DNA of 64,000 nucleotides from Pseudomonas nitroreducens TX1 (GCF_000313755.1 NZ_AMZB01000106.1:29875-93874); one strand, 5' to 3'. Numbered from the stretch's first letter, positions 24,583 through 33,096 are shown. Notes: generated from the sequence alone by a model not told the origin. Numbers and translations are program-made.

Positions 24583-24859
24583 ATTTCTCCCCGTTGCCTT
24601 GACCGGCCAGTTCGGCGAGGAAGTCCTCTTCATCAATGCCCTGGCCCCGGTCGAGCACCTGCGCGAAGCCGCCCTGCGCCGCATCACGGCGGTCGAGGAC
24701 CTGCTGCAGTTGATGGAAGACGACAGCGACAGTGGCCTGATCCGCGCCACAGCCCGCTTTGCCTCGGCTTTGGCCCCGCTGGTCAGCGAGGCCCGCCAGC
24801 TCTACGAGCTGGCCCTGGAGCGCCGCCCCGGCTACCAGGCGGGGCCGATGGAAGGCTGA
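24575..24859 (+). CDS. Small hypothetical protein (DUF3077-like character)
   Basis: 94 residues; the ATG at 24575 has GGAGG nine bases upstream (ACGGAGGTGCCCC). The protein is helical and soluble: REFLPVALTGQFGEEVLFIN, then ALAPVEHLREAALRRITAVE and a C-terminal ALAPLVSEARQLYELALERR helix. The pattern of a short beta region with LFxxA followed by a helical hairpin recalls the small Pseudomonas DUF3077/DUF6124-type proteins, often found behind long leaders. This is a resemblance, not an assignment. It is the last gene before the convergent hydrolase at 24908. Confidence 0.6.
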   Translation: MREFLPVALTGQFGEEVLFINALAPVEHLREAALRRITAVEDLLQLMEDDSDSGLIRATARFASALAPLVSEARQLYELALERRPGYQAGPMEG

Positions 24860-24907
24860 GTTCCGCCACCGGGTCGGCCCCGAAGTGCCGGCCCGGCGAG
24901 CGATGCC

Positions 24908-25534
24908 TCACTTCTTGGCCGTGAGCGTGCTGTAGCTGGTGATCAGGTTGCGGTAATCGGGGATGTGGTTGGAGAACAGCGCGGCGAGGCCTTCGATATC
25001 GTTACGCCAGTCGCGGTGCAGCTCACAGGCCACGCCGAACCAGGTCATCATCTGCGCGCCGGCGGCTTCCATGCGGCGCCAGGCGGCGTCACGGGTGACT
25101 TCGTTGAAGGTGCCCGAGGCGTCGGCGACGACGAAGACGTCGAAGCCCTCTTCCAGCGCCGACAGCGCCGGGAAGGCCACGCAGACTTCGGTGACTACGC
25201 CAGCGATGATCAGCTGTTTCTTGCCGGTGGCCTTCACCGCCTTGACGAAATCCTCGTTGTCCCAGGCGTTGATGTTGCCCGGGCGGGCGATGTAGGGCGC
25301 GTCGGGAAACAGGTCTTTCAGCTCCGGCACCAGCGGGCCGTTGGGGCCGCTCTCGAAGCTGGTGGTGAGAATGGTCGGCAGCTTGAAGTACTTGGCCAGG
25401 TCGGCCAGCGCCAGGACGTTGTTCTTGAACTTGTCCGGCTCGATGTCGCGCACCAGCGAGAGCAGACCGGCCTGGTGATCGACCAGCAGAACCGCGGCCT
25501 GGGACTTGTCGAGACGGACGTAAGGCTTGCTCAT
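24908..25534 (-). CDS. Isochorismatase-like hydrolase, YcaC family (copy 1)
   Basis: 208-residue cysteine hydrolase. Start MSKPYVRLDKSQAAVLLVDH at 25534 with GAGGAA upstream. Catalytic triad: Asp in LLVDHQAGLLSLV, Lys in ATGKKQLIIAG and Cys in VVTEVCVAFPALSALEEG. YcaC forms ring-shaped octamers or hexadecamers; its physiological substrate is unsettled. The neighbour at 25586-26272 is a divergent paralogue in the same direction 51 bases upstream. The pirin gene further upstream and its LysR regulator may form one regulated unit. Confidence 0.9.
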   Translation of the reverse strand: MSKPYVRLDKSQAAVLLVDHQAGLLSLVRDIEPDKFKNNVLALADLAKYFKLPTILTTSFESGPNGPLVPELKDLFPDAPYIARPGNINAWDNEDFVKAVKATGKKQLIIAGVVTEVCVAFPALSALEEGFDVFVVADASGTFNEVTRDAAWRRMEAAGAQMMTWFGVACELHRDWRNDIEGLAALFSNHIPDYRNLITSYSTLTAKK

Positions 25535-25585
25535 GGCGTTTCCTCTTGGCAATGGAAGCCCGACCGAAGCCGGGCAGGGGTGGGA

Positions 25586-26272
25586 TCAGCGTTGGGAATC
25601 CAATACTTCGTGTTCGCTCACAACCTGCTGGGCCTTGGTGTAGCTTTCGATCAGCAGGCCGTAGTGCGGGAAGATCAGGCTGTAGGCCTCGGCCCACTGC
25701 GCGGCGTCGGGGCGATTCCACGTGCGCTGGATTTCCGAGGCGACGGCGGCGGTATCCATCGGCACCACACCGGCCTGGACCACACGCGCCAGGGTGATTT
25801 CCTGTGCGGCCTTGGAATAGGTGCCGGAAGCGTCGATTACGGCGAACACCTTGTAGCCGGCGTTGACTGCGGCAATCGCCGGGAAGGCCATGCATACGCT
25901 GGTGATGGTGCCGGCGATGACCAGGGTGCTCTTGCCGGTGGCTTTCACAGCGGCAACGAACTCGGGGTTGTCCCAGGCATTGATTTCCCCCTTGCGCGCC
26001 ACATACTGCGCATGGGGCGCGGCTTCGTGTATCTCGGGAATCAGCGGCCCGTTGGGGCCCTGCGGCACCGAGGCGGTAGTGATTACCGGGATCTTCGCCA
26101 GCGTAGCGATCCTGGCGAGGGCGATGGCGTTGTTGCGCAGCTCGGTCATGGGCATGTCCTTGACCGTCTGGAACAGACCGCTCTGGTGGTCGATGAGCAG
26201 CATGGCGGTGTCGTCGGGGTCGATCACCGGGCGCTGGCCGTTGAAGTTGGCAATCTGATTGAAGTTGCTCAT
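25586..26272 (-). CDS. Isochorismatase-like hydrolase, YcaC family (copy 2)
   Basis: 228 residues with the same layout: [20 protein letters not shown] (catalytic Asp), [11 protein letters not shown] (Lys) and [20 protein letters not shown] (nucleophile Cys). GGAG lies eight bases before the ATG at 26272. The amino acid sequence has drifted well away from the copy at 24908, so this is an old duplication or separate recruitment rather than a recent tandem copy. It ends in a polar tail [15 protein letters not shown]. It lies 97 bases downstream of the pirin gene. Confidence 0.9.
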   Translation of the reverse strand: MSNFNQIANFNGQRPVIDPDDTAMLLIDHQSGLFQTVKDMPMTELRNNAIALARIATLAKIPVITTASVPQGPNGPLIPEIHEAAPHAQYVARKGEINAWDNPEFVAAVKATGKSTLVIAGTITSVCMAFPAIAAVNAGYKVFAVIDASGTYSKAAQEITLARVVQAGVVPMDTAAVASEIQRTWNRPDAAQWAEAYSLIFPHYGLLIESYTKAQQVVSEHEVLDSQR

Positions 26273-26369
26273 TTCGGAGTCTCCAGAAAGGGCATCCGGC
26301 CCATAAAGCCCGCGCCTCCTGCGCGGGCGTTTATCCAGACTAGGCGACGCCTGAGTCCGGGGTGTGACA

Positions 26370-27236
26370 TCAGCGGGTCATCTGTCCGAAACGTCCGTTC
26401 TGAACGTCGGCGATGGCCTGCTGGATTTCGCTTTCGCTGTTCATCACGAAAGGGCCGTAGCCGACGATGGGCTCGTTCAGCGGCTCACCGCTGAGCAGCA
26501 GCACCAGGGCATCGCTCTCGGCTTCCAAGTGCAGGCTGTCGCCGCGCCGGTCGAACAGCGCCAGTTGGCCTTCGCGCAGCGTTTCACCGCTGCCCAGCCG
26601 AATGTTTCCGCGCAGCACCACCAGGGCGGTGTTGCGTCCGGCCTTGACGACCAGTTCCAGCGGACGGCCGGGCTGCAGACGCAGATCCCAGACATCCAGC
26701 GGGCTGAAGGTGTGGGCTGGGCCGGCGTGGCCGGCGTAGTCACCGGCGATTACCCGCAGGCTACCGGCACCGTCGGCCAGTTCGATGCGCGGGATATCGC
26801 CAGCCAGCAACGTCTGGTAGGCCGGTGCAGCGCGCTTGTGGCGGGCCGGCAGGTTCACCCAGAGCTGGGCCATGTGCAGGTTGCCGCCGCTGCGGGTGAA
26901 GTCCGGCGAGTGGTATTCCTCGTGGAGGATGCCGTCGCCGGCCGTCATCCACTGCACGTCGCCGGGGCCGATGCGGCCGCCACCGCCGCTGGAGTCGCGG
27001 TGTTCCAGTTCGCCTTCGTAGACCAGGGTCACGGTCTCGAACCCGCGGTGCGGATGCTGGCCGACGCCGCGGCGCACCGTGCTGGGGCCGAAAGCGTGGG
27101 GGCCCGCATGGTCAAGCAGCAGGAAGGGACTGAGGTGTTCGCCCAGGCTATCGTAGGAAAACAACGTACGAACCGGAAAACCGTCGCCGACCCAGTGCGG
27201 CCGGGCAGCGCTGTAGATACCAAGAATCTGTTTCAT
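26370..27236 (-). CDS. Pirin family protein
   Basis: 288-residue bicupin. The start [20 protein letters not shown] at 27236 follows AGGAGG; an upstream in-frame ATG is not better. The pirin signature metal-binding region is present: [20 protein letters not shown] (two His), and [11 protein letters not shown] (further His and Glu). Bacterial pirins act as quercetinases or as protein partners of metabolic enzymes. It is divergent from the LysR gene at 27338 with a 101-base shared region, and heads a leftward run with two YcaC-like hydrolases. Confidence 0.93.
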   Translation of the reverse strand: MKQILGIYSAARPHWVGDGFPVRTLFSYDSLGEHLSPFLLLDHAGPHAFGPSTVRRGVGQHPHRGFETVTLVYEGELEHRDSSGGGGRIGPGDVQWMTAGDGILHEEYHSPDFTRSGGNLHMAQLWVNLPARHKRAAPAYQTLLAGDIPRIELADGAGSLRVIAGDYAGHAGPAHTFSPLDVWDLRLQPGRPLELVVKAGRNTALVVLRGNIRLGSGETLREGQLALFDRRGDSLHLEAESDALVLLLSGEPLNEPIVGYGPFVMNSESEIQQAIADVQNGRFGQMTR

Positions 27237-27311
27237 GAGGTGCCTCCTGTAGTGCATGGAGGTCACGATACGGACGGAACAATTGCTCCGGTAGTCGGCA
27301 AAAACTACTAT

Positions 27312-27335
27312 CAGTGTTCCATTAGAGGAACACTG
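27312..27335 (+). promoter_or_regulatory. Perfect inverted repeat just before the LysR start (operator or leader hairpin)
   Basis: CAGTGTTCC - ATTAGA - GGAACACTG, nine-base perfect arms, ends two bases before the ATG at 27338 and includes the AGAGGAA ribosome site. A further imperfect palindrome CGGAACAATTGCTCCG lies nearer the pirin start (about 27273-27288). They could be LysR binding sites for the divergent pair or could fold over the ribosome site. Confidence 0.6.
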
Positions 27336-27337
27336 GA

Positions 27338-28243
27338 ATGGACGATCTCAACGACCTCTACTACTTCGCCCAGGTGGTGGAACATGGCGGTTTCACTCCG
27401 GCCGGCCGCGCCCTGGACGAGCCCAAGTCGAAGCTGAGCCGGCGCATCGCCGCGCTGGAAGAGCGCCTGGGCGTACGGCTGATCCAGCGCTCGACCCGGC
27501 ATTTTTCGGTGACCGAGATCGGGCAGGTGTTCTACCGGCACTGCGTGGCGATGCTGGTGGAAGCGGCGGCCGCCACCGAGGCCGTCGAGCAGCACCGCTC
27601 CGAACCTCGCGGGGTGGTGAACCTGAGCTGCCCAACGGCGCTGCTGAACTTCTGGGTCGGCCCGATGCTGGCGCGCTTCATGGTGCAATACCCGCTGGTG
27701 GAGTTGCATGTGCAGAGCACCAACCGCCAGGTGGACTTGATCCAGGAAGGCATCGACATCGCTCTGCGGGTGCGCTTTCCGCCGCTGGAAAGCAGTGATC
27801 TGGTGATGAAGGTACTGGGCGAAAGCCGGCAGCGTGTGGTCGGTGCCCCGGCTCTGCACGAGCGCCTGCCGGCAAGGCCGACGCCCGCCGATGTGGCCGC
27901 CCTGCCGACGCTGCACTGGGGCCTGGTGCAGCGCGAATACCACTGGCAACTGGACGGCCCCGGCGGCGCCAGTGCGCAGGTGCGCTACCGGCCGCGGATG
28001 GTCACGGACGATCTGGTCGCCCTGCGCCAGGCCGCGCTGGCGGGTGCCGGCGCGGTGCACATGCCCGCCGTGGTGGTGTGCGAGGACCTGAACGACGGCA
28101 CGCTGGTGAATCTGCTGCCCGACTGGGCACCACGCACCGGTGTGGTCCACGCCGTATTCCCTTCGCGGCGGGGACTGCTGCCGTCGGTACGAACCTTGCT
28201 GGATTTCCTCGACAAGGAATTCGAGAGGAGCGACATGTCGTGA
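27338..28243 (+). CDS. LysR family transcriptional regulator (divergent from pirin)
   Basis: 301 residues. DNA-binding domain: DLYYFAQVVEHGGFTPAGRA, then SKLSRRIAALEERLGVRLIQ and RSTRHFSVTEIG. Effector domain from about residue 90: GVVNLSCPTALLNFWVGPML; this is the CrgA/DmlR/PA-type subgroup with the IDIALRVRFPPLESSDLVMK segment. The divergent arrangement with the pirin gene is the classical LysR target layout, so it most likely controls the pirin-YcaC run and itself. The inducer is unknown. Confidence 0.92.
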   Translation: MDDLNDLYYFAQVVEHGGFTPAGRALDEPKSKLSRRIAALEERLGVRLIQRSTRHFSVTEIGQVFYRHCVAMLVEAAAATEAVEQHRSEPRGVVNLSCPTALLNFWVGPMLARFMVQYPLVELHVQSTNRQVDLIQEGIDIALRVRFPPLESSDLVMKVLGESRQRVVGAPALHERLPARPTPADVAALPTLHWGLVQREYHWQLDGPGGASAQVRYRPRMVTDDLVALRQAALAGAGAVHMPAVVVCEDLNDGTLVNLLPDWAPRTGVVHAVFPSRRGLLPSVRTLLDFLDKEFERSDMS

Positions 28244-28457
28244 AAGTTCGCACTTCAGCCTCCGAGGCCGGTCCACTCAGAAGGAAATACGAGTCGAGAA
28301 TATGACGAGCTTTTCTTCAGAAAAGCCTGACATACCTTTTCAGCGACCAATCCTTACCATTTGTCGACATAAATGCCGTAACCAGTTCATCTGGTTGGGA
28401 ATCTCTAATTAATGTCTACTCTGAAAACTGTTGGAAGATTGTCGAGGAGCAGCCGGT

Positions 28458-28838
28458 ATGGCTAAAAATCTGAAGGAGCGAGCTACGGTCATCTGCCGCC
28501 TCGACGACAAGATTCTCTTCGTGCGCAAATCCAAATCGAAATGGAATCTCCCAGGCGGGCGCATCGAGGCCGACGAACGCCCCGGCCAGGCCGCCACGCG
28601 CGAGCTGATCGAGGAAACCGGGCTGGCCATCGAGCAGATGAACTATGTGGCGCCGCTGGAGCTGTACCAGACGCTGCACTACGTGTTCGAGACGCCAGTC
28701 GACCCGGCGCAGCAGCCCACCCCGCTGAACGAAATCGCCGATTGCCGCTGGTTCACCCCCGAGGAAGCGAGCAAGCGCAATATCAACAAGTCGGTGCGGC
28801 GCCTGCTGCGCTCGTGCCTGAGCAAAGAGGCCGGCTGA
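28458..28838 (+). CDS. Nudix hydrolase
   Basis: 126 residues; GAGGAG lies eight bases before the ATG at 28458. The complete Nudix box is present: GGRIEADERPGQAATRELIE followed by ETGL (GX5EX7REUXEEXGU). The N-terminal RATVICRLDDKILFVRKSKS is the usual first strand pair. Substrates of this family are nucleoside diphosphates linked to another group; the precise one is not evident. The 214-base gap before it (28244-28457) is visibly AT-richer than its surroundings and probably carries its promoter. A terminator starts inside its last codons. Confidence 0.92.
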   Translation: MAKNLKERATVICRLDDKILFVRKSKSKWNLPGGRIEADERPGQAATRELIEETGLAIEQMNYVAPLELYQTLHYVFETPVDPAQQPTPLNEIADCRWFTPEEASKRNINKSVRRLLRSCLSKEAG

Positions 28839-28850
28839 TGCCGGCCTTTT
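28829..28850 (+). terminator. Rho-independent terminator overlapping the Nudix stop codon
   Basis: GGCCGGC-TGAT-GCCGGCC followed by TTTT. The TGA stop codon (28836-28838) lies in the four-base loop, so the last codons of the gene form the left arm. Confidence 0.85.
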
Positions 28851-28933
28851 CCTATCTCCGCGTATCCGGCGCCCGCGGCGGACAACGCTGCGCATGCAAC
28901 TATCCATGCGCTGGTCGGCTAAGTAGATTGCCT

Positions 28934-29003
28934 TAGGAGCGAGCTTGCTCGCGAACCTTCTGGACGCCGGGGCCTGTTTTTTCGCGAGCAAGCTCGCTCC
29001 TAC
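28934..29003. repeat. REPIN: two REP units in inverted orientation
   Basis: TAGGAGCGAGCTTGCTCGCG at 28934 and its reverse complement at 28981-29003 flank a 25-base spacer. The pair can fold into one long hairpin, the mobile unit of REP-associated tyrosine transposases. No such transposase gene is in this window. Confidence 0.88.
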
Positions 29004-29052
29004 ACGTGCAACGTGGCCTCGCCGTTGTGCGCATCAGCTAAGGTCGACTGTC

Positions 29053-30024
29053 TCATTCGTCGATGACCGACGCATTCCAGCGCTTGCGTGCATTCAGGTA
29101 GGCGGCCAGGTCGCCGTAGCCCAGGCGTTCGGCAATTCGCGTGCGGCTCTCGCCCTGCAGTTCCAGGTGTTGTTCCAGTTCCTTGCGCACCTGGTCGAGC
29201 AATTCGCGAAAGCCCATGCCCTGCTCCGCCAACCGCCTGCGCAGGGTCCGCGGGCTGTGGTGCAACTGGTCCGCAACGCTTTCCAGCGCCGGCACCTCGC
29301 CATGTTCGAGCATGCGCCGGACGATCCCGGCGGCCTTGGCCGCCCAGCCGCTGAGTTGGCGCATACGGGCGAGCCGTCGATCCAGCTCCATCGTGAGCAG
29401 CTCCACCAGCCCGGCATGGCGCCCTTTTAGCGGCAAGGCAAGCGTCTGCGCGTCGAAATACAACCGGTTGCACGCGCTGCCGAACTCGACTCGCTCACCA
29501 AACCACTGCCGGTACTGCGCGTGGTACTCGGGCCGGTCATGGACGAAGCTGGCGCGCACCGGCATGACGGAGCAGCCAGTGCCACGGCGCAATTGCGTCA
29601 CGGCCATCACGCTGTAGTGTTCCATCAGATAACGGCTCAGCGGCTCGGGGGCGTCGATGATCAGCTCGACGGCAACGGTGTCGCCCTCTTCCAGCAGGCG
29701 AAAGGTATCGGTGTCCGCGGCCAGCGGCGCGTAGCGCACCCAGCAGAGCACCGCCTGGCGTACATCGGCGCAGAACTGCGCGAGGTGGGCGATCACGTGC
29801 CAGTCCTGCGGCGTGAACTGGCCGAACAGCTGCAGTCCGATGGCGGGCTCAAGGCTCGCCGCTTCCAGCCATAGCTGTTCGAGTTCGACCAGGCTGTAGT
29901 CACTGTGACGCCGCGCGCGGTGGCTGCTCAGGTAACGCTCCAGCACCTGGCCGAGCGGGCCGCGGTGGTAGCGCTGCGCCGCAGGGTTGGCCAGTTCTCC
30001 GGTGTTTCTGTCCTTTTCGCGCAT
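29053..30024 (-). CDS. AraC family transcriptional regulator (OruR/ArgR-like layout)
   Basis: 323 residues from the ATG at 30024 (MREKDRNTGELANP). An N-terminal Arabinose_bd-type sensing domain (about 60-220: WHVIAHLAQFCADVRQAVLC, YSVMAVTQLRRGTGCSVMPV) is followed by the AraC DNA-binding domain at about 235-320: VPALESVADQLHHSPRTLRR, RLAEQGMGFRELLDQVRKEL and RIAERLGYGDLAAYLNARKR. It is divergent from the desaturase gene at 30092 with 67 bases between starts, so it is the likely regulator of the desaturase/flavin reductase operon. The effector is unknown. Confidence 0.9.
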   Translation of the reverse strand: MREKDRNTGELANPAAQRYHRGPLGQVLERYLSSHRARRHSDYSLVELEQLWLEAASLEPAIGLQLFGQFTPQDWHVIAHLAQFCADVRQAVLCWVRYAPLAADTDTFRLLEEGDTVAVELIIDAPEPLSRYLMEHYSVMAVTQLRRGTGCSVMPVRASFVHDRPEYHAQYRQWFGERVEFGSACNRLYFDAQTLALPLKGRHAGLVELLTMELDRRLARMRQLSGWAAKAAGIVRRMLEHGEVPALESVADQLHHSPRTLRRRLAEQGMGFRELLDQVRKELEQHLELQGESRTRIAERLGYGDLAAYLNARKRWNASVIDE

Positions 30025-30091
30025 GGGTCGCCGCTCGGTCCTGGGTTCTGATGGGCACGCCTTGTCCCATTGGACCCGAACCGAGAGTGTC

Positions 30092-30949
30092 ATGACTACA
30101 ACAACAATGCTGCTCGACAATCCGACCGTGATCGTGGCGGGGATCTTCCTCGCTTTCATTGCCCTGGAGATGGCCTGCGCCACCTTTCGTCAACCGCGCG
30201 GCCAGCGCCGCGACGCGCTGATCGAGATATTCGGCTCCAGCCTGCTGCTGGCGGTGACCTTCCCGCTGGTGATGTGGGCCAGCGGCGCCCTGCTCGACCT
30301 CGCCCTCCCCGCCGCCGCCGGCTCCCTGGCGGGCCTCCCCTGGCTGGTCGGTTTCGCGCTGTTCCTGCTGTTCGACGACATGACCCAGTACTGGTGGCAT
30401 CGCCTGGCCCACCGCGTGCCATTCCTCTATGCCTTGCACCGCGCCCACCATTCCGCGCCGTACATGAGCATCCGCATCGTTTACCGCAACAACAGCTTCT
30501 ATTACCTGCTGATGCCGGGCCTGTGGTTCTCCGGCGCGCTGATCCACATGGGGCTGGCGAACGTCTATTACGTCTACCTGATCGTGAAGATGTGCGTGAT
30601 CTTCGGCGCCCACAGCAACCTCGCCTGGGACGACAAGCTCTACCGCATCCGCGCGCTGCGCCCGCTGATGTGGTTGCTGGAGCGGACCATCTCCACCCCC
30701 GCCACCCATTCCGCCCACCATGGATTGAACGCCGATGACGGCGTGACCTACTACAAGGGCAACTTCGGCAACCTGCTGTTCTTCTGGGACGTGCTGTTCG
30801 GTACTGCGAAGATCACCCGGCGCCGCCCGCAAGCCTATGGCATCGAGGACCTGGCGCCAGTGAGCTGGCAGGAAGAGGTGTTCTGGCCGTTGGTGCGCAC
30901 GCGTGCGCCGTCCAGCAGCAAGGACGTGGCGGCGGAGGTGGCCCGATGA
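30092..30949 (+). CDS. Sterol desaturase / fatty acid hydroxylase family protein
   Basis: 285-residue membrane di-iron protein. The start MTTTTMLLDNPTVIVAGIFL at 30092 leads into a hydrophobic segment. His clusters: HRLAH (HX3H), HRAHH (HX2HH) and, further on, HSAHH (HX2HH), with FGAHSN between. It overlaps the flavin reductase gene by four bases (ATGA), so the two proteins are made together; the reductase might supply reduced flavin or electrons. The divergent AraC gene is the likely regulator. The lipid substrate is unknown. Confidence 0.9.
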   Translation: MTTTTMLLDNPTVIVAGIFLAFIALEMACATFRQPRGQRRDALIEIFGSSLLLAVTFPLVMWASGALLDLALPAAAGSLAGLPWLVGFALFLLFDDMTQYWWHRLAHRVPFLYALHRAHHSAPYMSIRIVYRNNSFYYLLMPGLWFSGALIHMGLANVYYVYLIVKMCVIFGAHSNLAWDDKLYRIRALRPLMWLLERTISTPATHSAHHGLNADDGVTYYKGNFGNLLFFWDVLFGTAKITRRRPQAYGIEDLAPVSWQEEVFWPLVRTRAPSSSKDVAAEVAR

Positions 30950-31542
30950 GCCCGAATATCGTACTGATCGCCGGCTCCAGCCAGTTGGACAGCCAGTCGG
31001 CAAAGGTCGCCCGCTACCTTGCCGGGCGCCTGGAAAGCCTCGCCTTGTGTGGCTGGGCGCAGGTAATCGACCTGGGCGCCGATCCCCTGCCGTTATGGCC
31101 GGCGCCGGACAGCCGGGACAGTTGGCCGCAGTACCGCGAGCTGCTGCGCGAGGCCGATGCGCTGGTGGTTATCGCCCCGGAATGGCACGGCATGGCCTGT
31201 CCGGCCCTGAAGAACTTCTTCCTCTATGCCGGGCTGCGCGAACTGGGCCATAAGCCGGCGCTGCCGGTGGGGGTATCCGCCGGCCTGGGCGGCGCCTACC
31301 CACTGGCCGAACTGCGCGCCTCCAGCTACAAGAACAGCCGCATCGCCTACCTGCCGGAGCAACTGGTGGTGCGTCGGGTCGAAGCCATGTTCAACGCCGG
31401 CCACCCTACTGATGAGGACGACCAGCGCCTGCGCGAACGAGCCGACTGGGCGCTGCACATGCTCTGCGAGTACGCGGGCGCGCTGCGCGGGGTCCGCGAG
31501 CGGATCGACCTGCATAACCCGGCGTACGCCAACGGCATGTGA
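30946..31542 (+). CDS. NADPH-dependent FMN reductase family protein
   Basis: 198-residue flavodoxin-fold reductase. FMN phosphate loop IAGSSQLDSQSAKVARYLAG near the N-terminus, then the family's VIAPEWHGMACPALKNFFLY (the usual PEYNGSxPGxLKNAID region) and a GVSAGLGGAYPLAELRASSY segment. It belongs to the SsuE/ArsH/chromate-reductase group. Its start overlaps the stop of the desaturase gene (ATGA), which indicates a shared job. The Trp-His in place of Tyr-Asn in the flavin loop is unusual for the group. Confidence 0.87.
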   Translation: MSPNIVLIAGSSQLDSQSAKVARYLAGRLESLALCGWAQVIDLGADPLPLWPAPDSRDSWPQYRELLREADALVVIAPEWHGMACPALKNFFLYAGLRELGHKPALPVGVSAGLGGAYPLAELRASSYKNSRIAYLPEQLVVRRVEAMFNAGHPTDEDDQRLRERADWALHMLCEYAGALRGVRERIDLHNPAYANGM

Positions 31543-31624
31543 CAAGCGGGGAGGATGCGCGGGAAGGCGCTTCAAGGTATCTTCTGCGCATTCCTACAAA
31601 AACTTCGACAGGATTCGTCTCCCG

Positions 31625-32197
31625 ATGCTTCGCGCCGCCCTGCTCTGTGCCACCGCGCTGTGCTCCAGCCTGACTTTCGCCAAGGTCGAGGTGAAGCCGG
31701 TGCAGCATTCCAAGGTTGGCGAGGTGCTGGCGGTGCGGATCAGCGAAGACATCGCTCCGGGCGACTACGAGCGCCTGTTCAAGGGGCTGCTGGCCAACCC
31801 GGGCAAGTTCGCGCGCAAGGTGGCCTTGCTGGACAGCATCGGTGGCAGCGCCGCCGAGTCGATCAAGATGGGCCGCCTGCTGCGCGAATCCGGTTTCGAG
31901 ACACTGGTGCCGACCAACAGCGTCTGCCAGGGCTCCTGCGTCTACCTGCTGGCCGCCGGCAAGCATCGCACGGTGCGCGGCTATGTAGGCCTGCACCGCC
32001 CCTATTACCCCGCTGGCGATTCGTCCCAGGCGGCGGGCAGCTACAACGCCCGCAGCTATTTCCGCGACATGGACATTCCGCTGGAACTGGCTGACACCAT
32101 GCAGAGCATCGACCCGCAGCGCATGCGCGTGCTGACTCCGCAGGAATTACAGCGTTACCGCCTGGGCGCCACGCCCAGCCAGATCAGCGCCCGCTGA
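31625..32197 (+). CDS. Exported Clp-protease-fold-like hypothetical protein
   Basis: 190 residues with a Sec signal (MLRAALLCATALCSSLTFA). The mature part has the ClpP/crotonase-like pattern of predicted periplasmic proteins: ISEDIAPGDYERLFKGLLAN, a glycine turn KVALLDSIGGSAAESIKMGR, then TLVPTNSVCQGSCVYLLAAG, with paired Cys around a Ser where a nucleophile could lie, and a GYVGLHRPYYP His. It may be a serine-type hydrolase, but the triad is not proven. It converges on the phosphatase gene with a 14-base overlap. No family name is assigned with certainty. Confidence 0.7.
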   Translation: MLRAALLCATALCSSLTFAKVEVKPVQHSKVGEVLAVRISEDIAPGDYERLFKGLLANPGKFARKVALLDSIGGSAAESIKMGRLLRESGFETLVPTNSVCQGSCVYLLAAGKHRTVRGYVGLHRPYYPAGDSSQAAGSYNARSYFRDMDIPLELADTMQSIDPQRMRVLTPQELQRYRLGATPSQISAR

Positions 32198-32828
32198 TGT
32201 TCAGCGGCCACTGGTCAGCATCGAGGTAGCCGAGCAGGCGCGGCGCCTGGTCCGTTTCACTGAGGACGAAGAGCGTCGAGGCGTAGTCCGGCGTCGCCGG
32301 GTCCTTCACACTGACCGAATGCTCCAGGTCTTCGATGCACTCGCTGTGGGTCACCAGGATCAGGTTGCGATGCGCCACCTTGTGCTGCAGCGCCTTGCTC
32401 AACATCGACCCTTCGCAGTCGTACAACCACTCCTCTTCCTGCGGTTCCTGGCCGAACATCGAGGTGGCGGTCTGCACGGCGCGTAACTGCTCGCTACTGA
32501 GGATATCGGCGTTGGCCAGCCCGAGTGCGGCGAAATCCTGGCCGATTGCGTGGGCGCTTTGGCCGCCGCGCACAGTGATGCCGTCGATATTGCCAAGGCA
32601 CGGTGCGCTGGAGCGGTCGCAACGCTCGGCGTGGCGCACCAGCACGATCAGGTCGCCGTTCTGCCAGTGCTCGCGCAATTCGGCCTGGCGCTTGGCATCA
32701 CCCACCAGCGGTGCGGGGCGCGAGAAGTCCAGGGGCAGGAAGCCGCTGAGCAAGGCTATGAGCGGGAGGATCGCCAGCAATGACAGCCAGCCGCGGGACA
32801 GGGAACGGATGAACTTCGGGATGGGCAT
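32184..32828 (-). CDS. Histidine phosphatase family protein, membrane-anchored
   Basis: 214 residues from 32828 (MPIPKFIRSLSRGW), a start chosen because a single hydrophobic anchor LLAILPLIALLSGFLPL follows; a start at 32885 is also possible. Catalytic motif VLVRHAERCDRSSAPCLG (RHxE) with a second His in LVTHSECIEDL. It resembles Ais/PmrG-type and related periplasmic or envelope phosphatases of the phosphoglycerate mutase superfamily; its position in the envelope is inferred from the anchor. Substrate unknown. It converges with the exported protein gene at 31625. Confidence 0.85.
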   Translation of the reverse strand: MPIPKFIRSLSRGWLSLLAILPLIALLSGFLPLDFSRPAPLVGDAKRQAELREHWQNGDLIVLVRHAERCDRSSAPCLGNIDGITVRGGQSAHAIGQDFAALGLANADILSSEQLRAVQTATSMFGQEPQEEEWLYDCEGSMLSKALQHKVAHRNLILVTHSECIEDLEHSVSVKDPATPDYASTLFVLSETDQAPRLLGYLDADQWPLNISGR

Positions 32829-33096
32829 GGGCTCGGCCGTACTGCAGATAGTGGGAAAGGCCCGACCCATCCCTGGGGTATCCATCGCACTGCGGGTTGT
32901 CAGATGGCGGGCAAGCAAACCCTATCGCCGCATTCGTGAAGAACCCGTTATGAATTGCTGAAGAATCCGTATCCGCCAGAAATGACCGTCTGTCGCCCCG
33001 CCGCTTTTTGCGAGCCCAACTGACGCGATTGGCCGGCTTGGCGTCATTGCTTTCGTGATAGAAACAGCGGCACAGTGCCATCAGAGAGCCGCCGCC

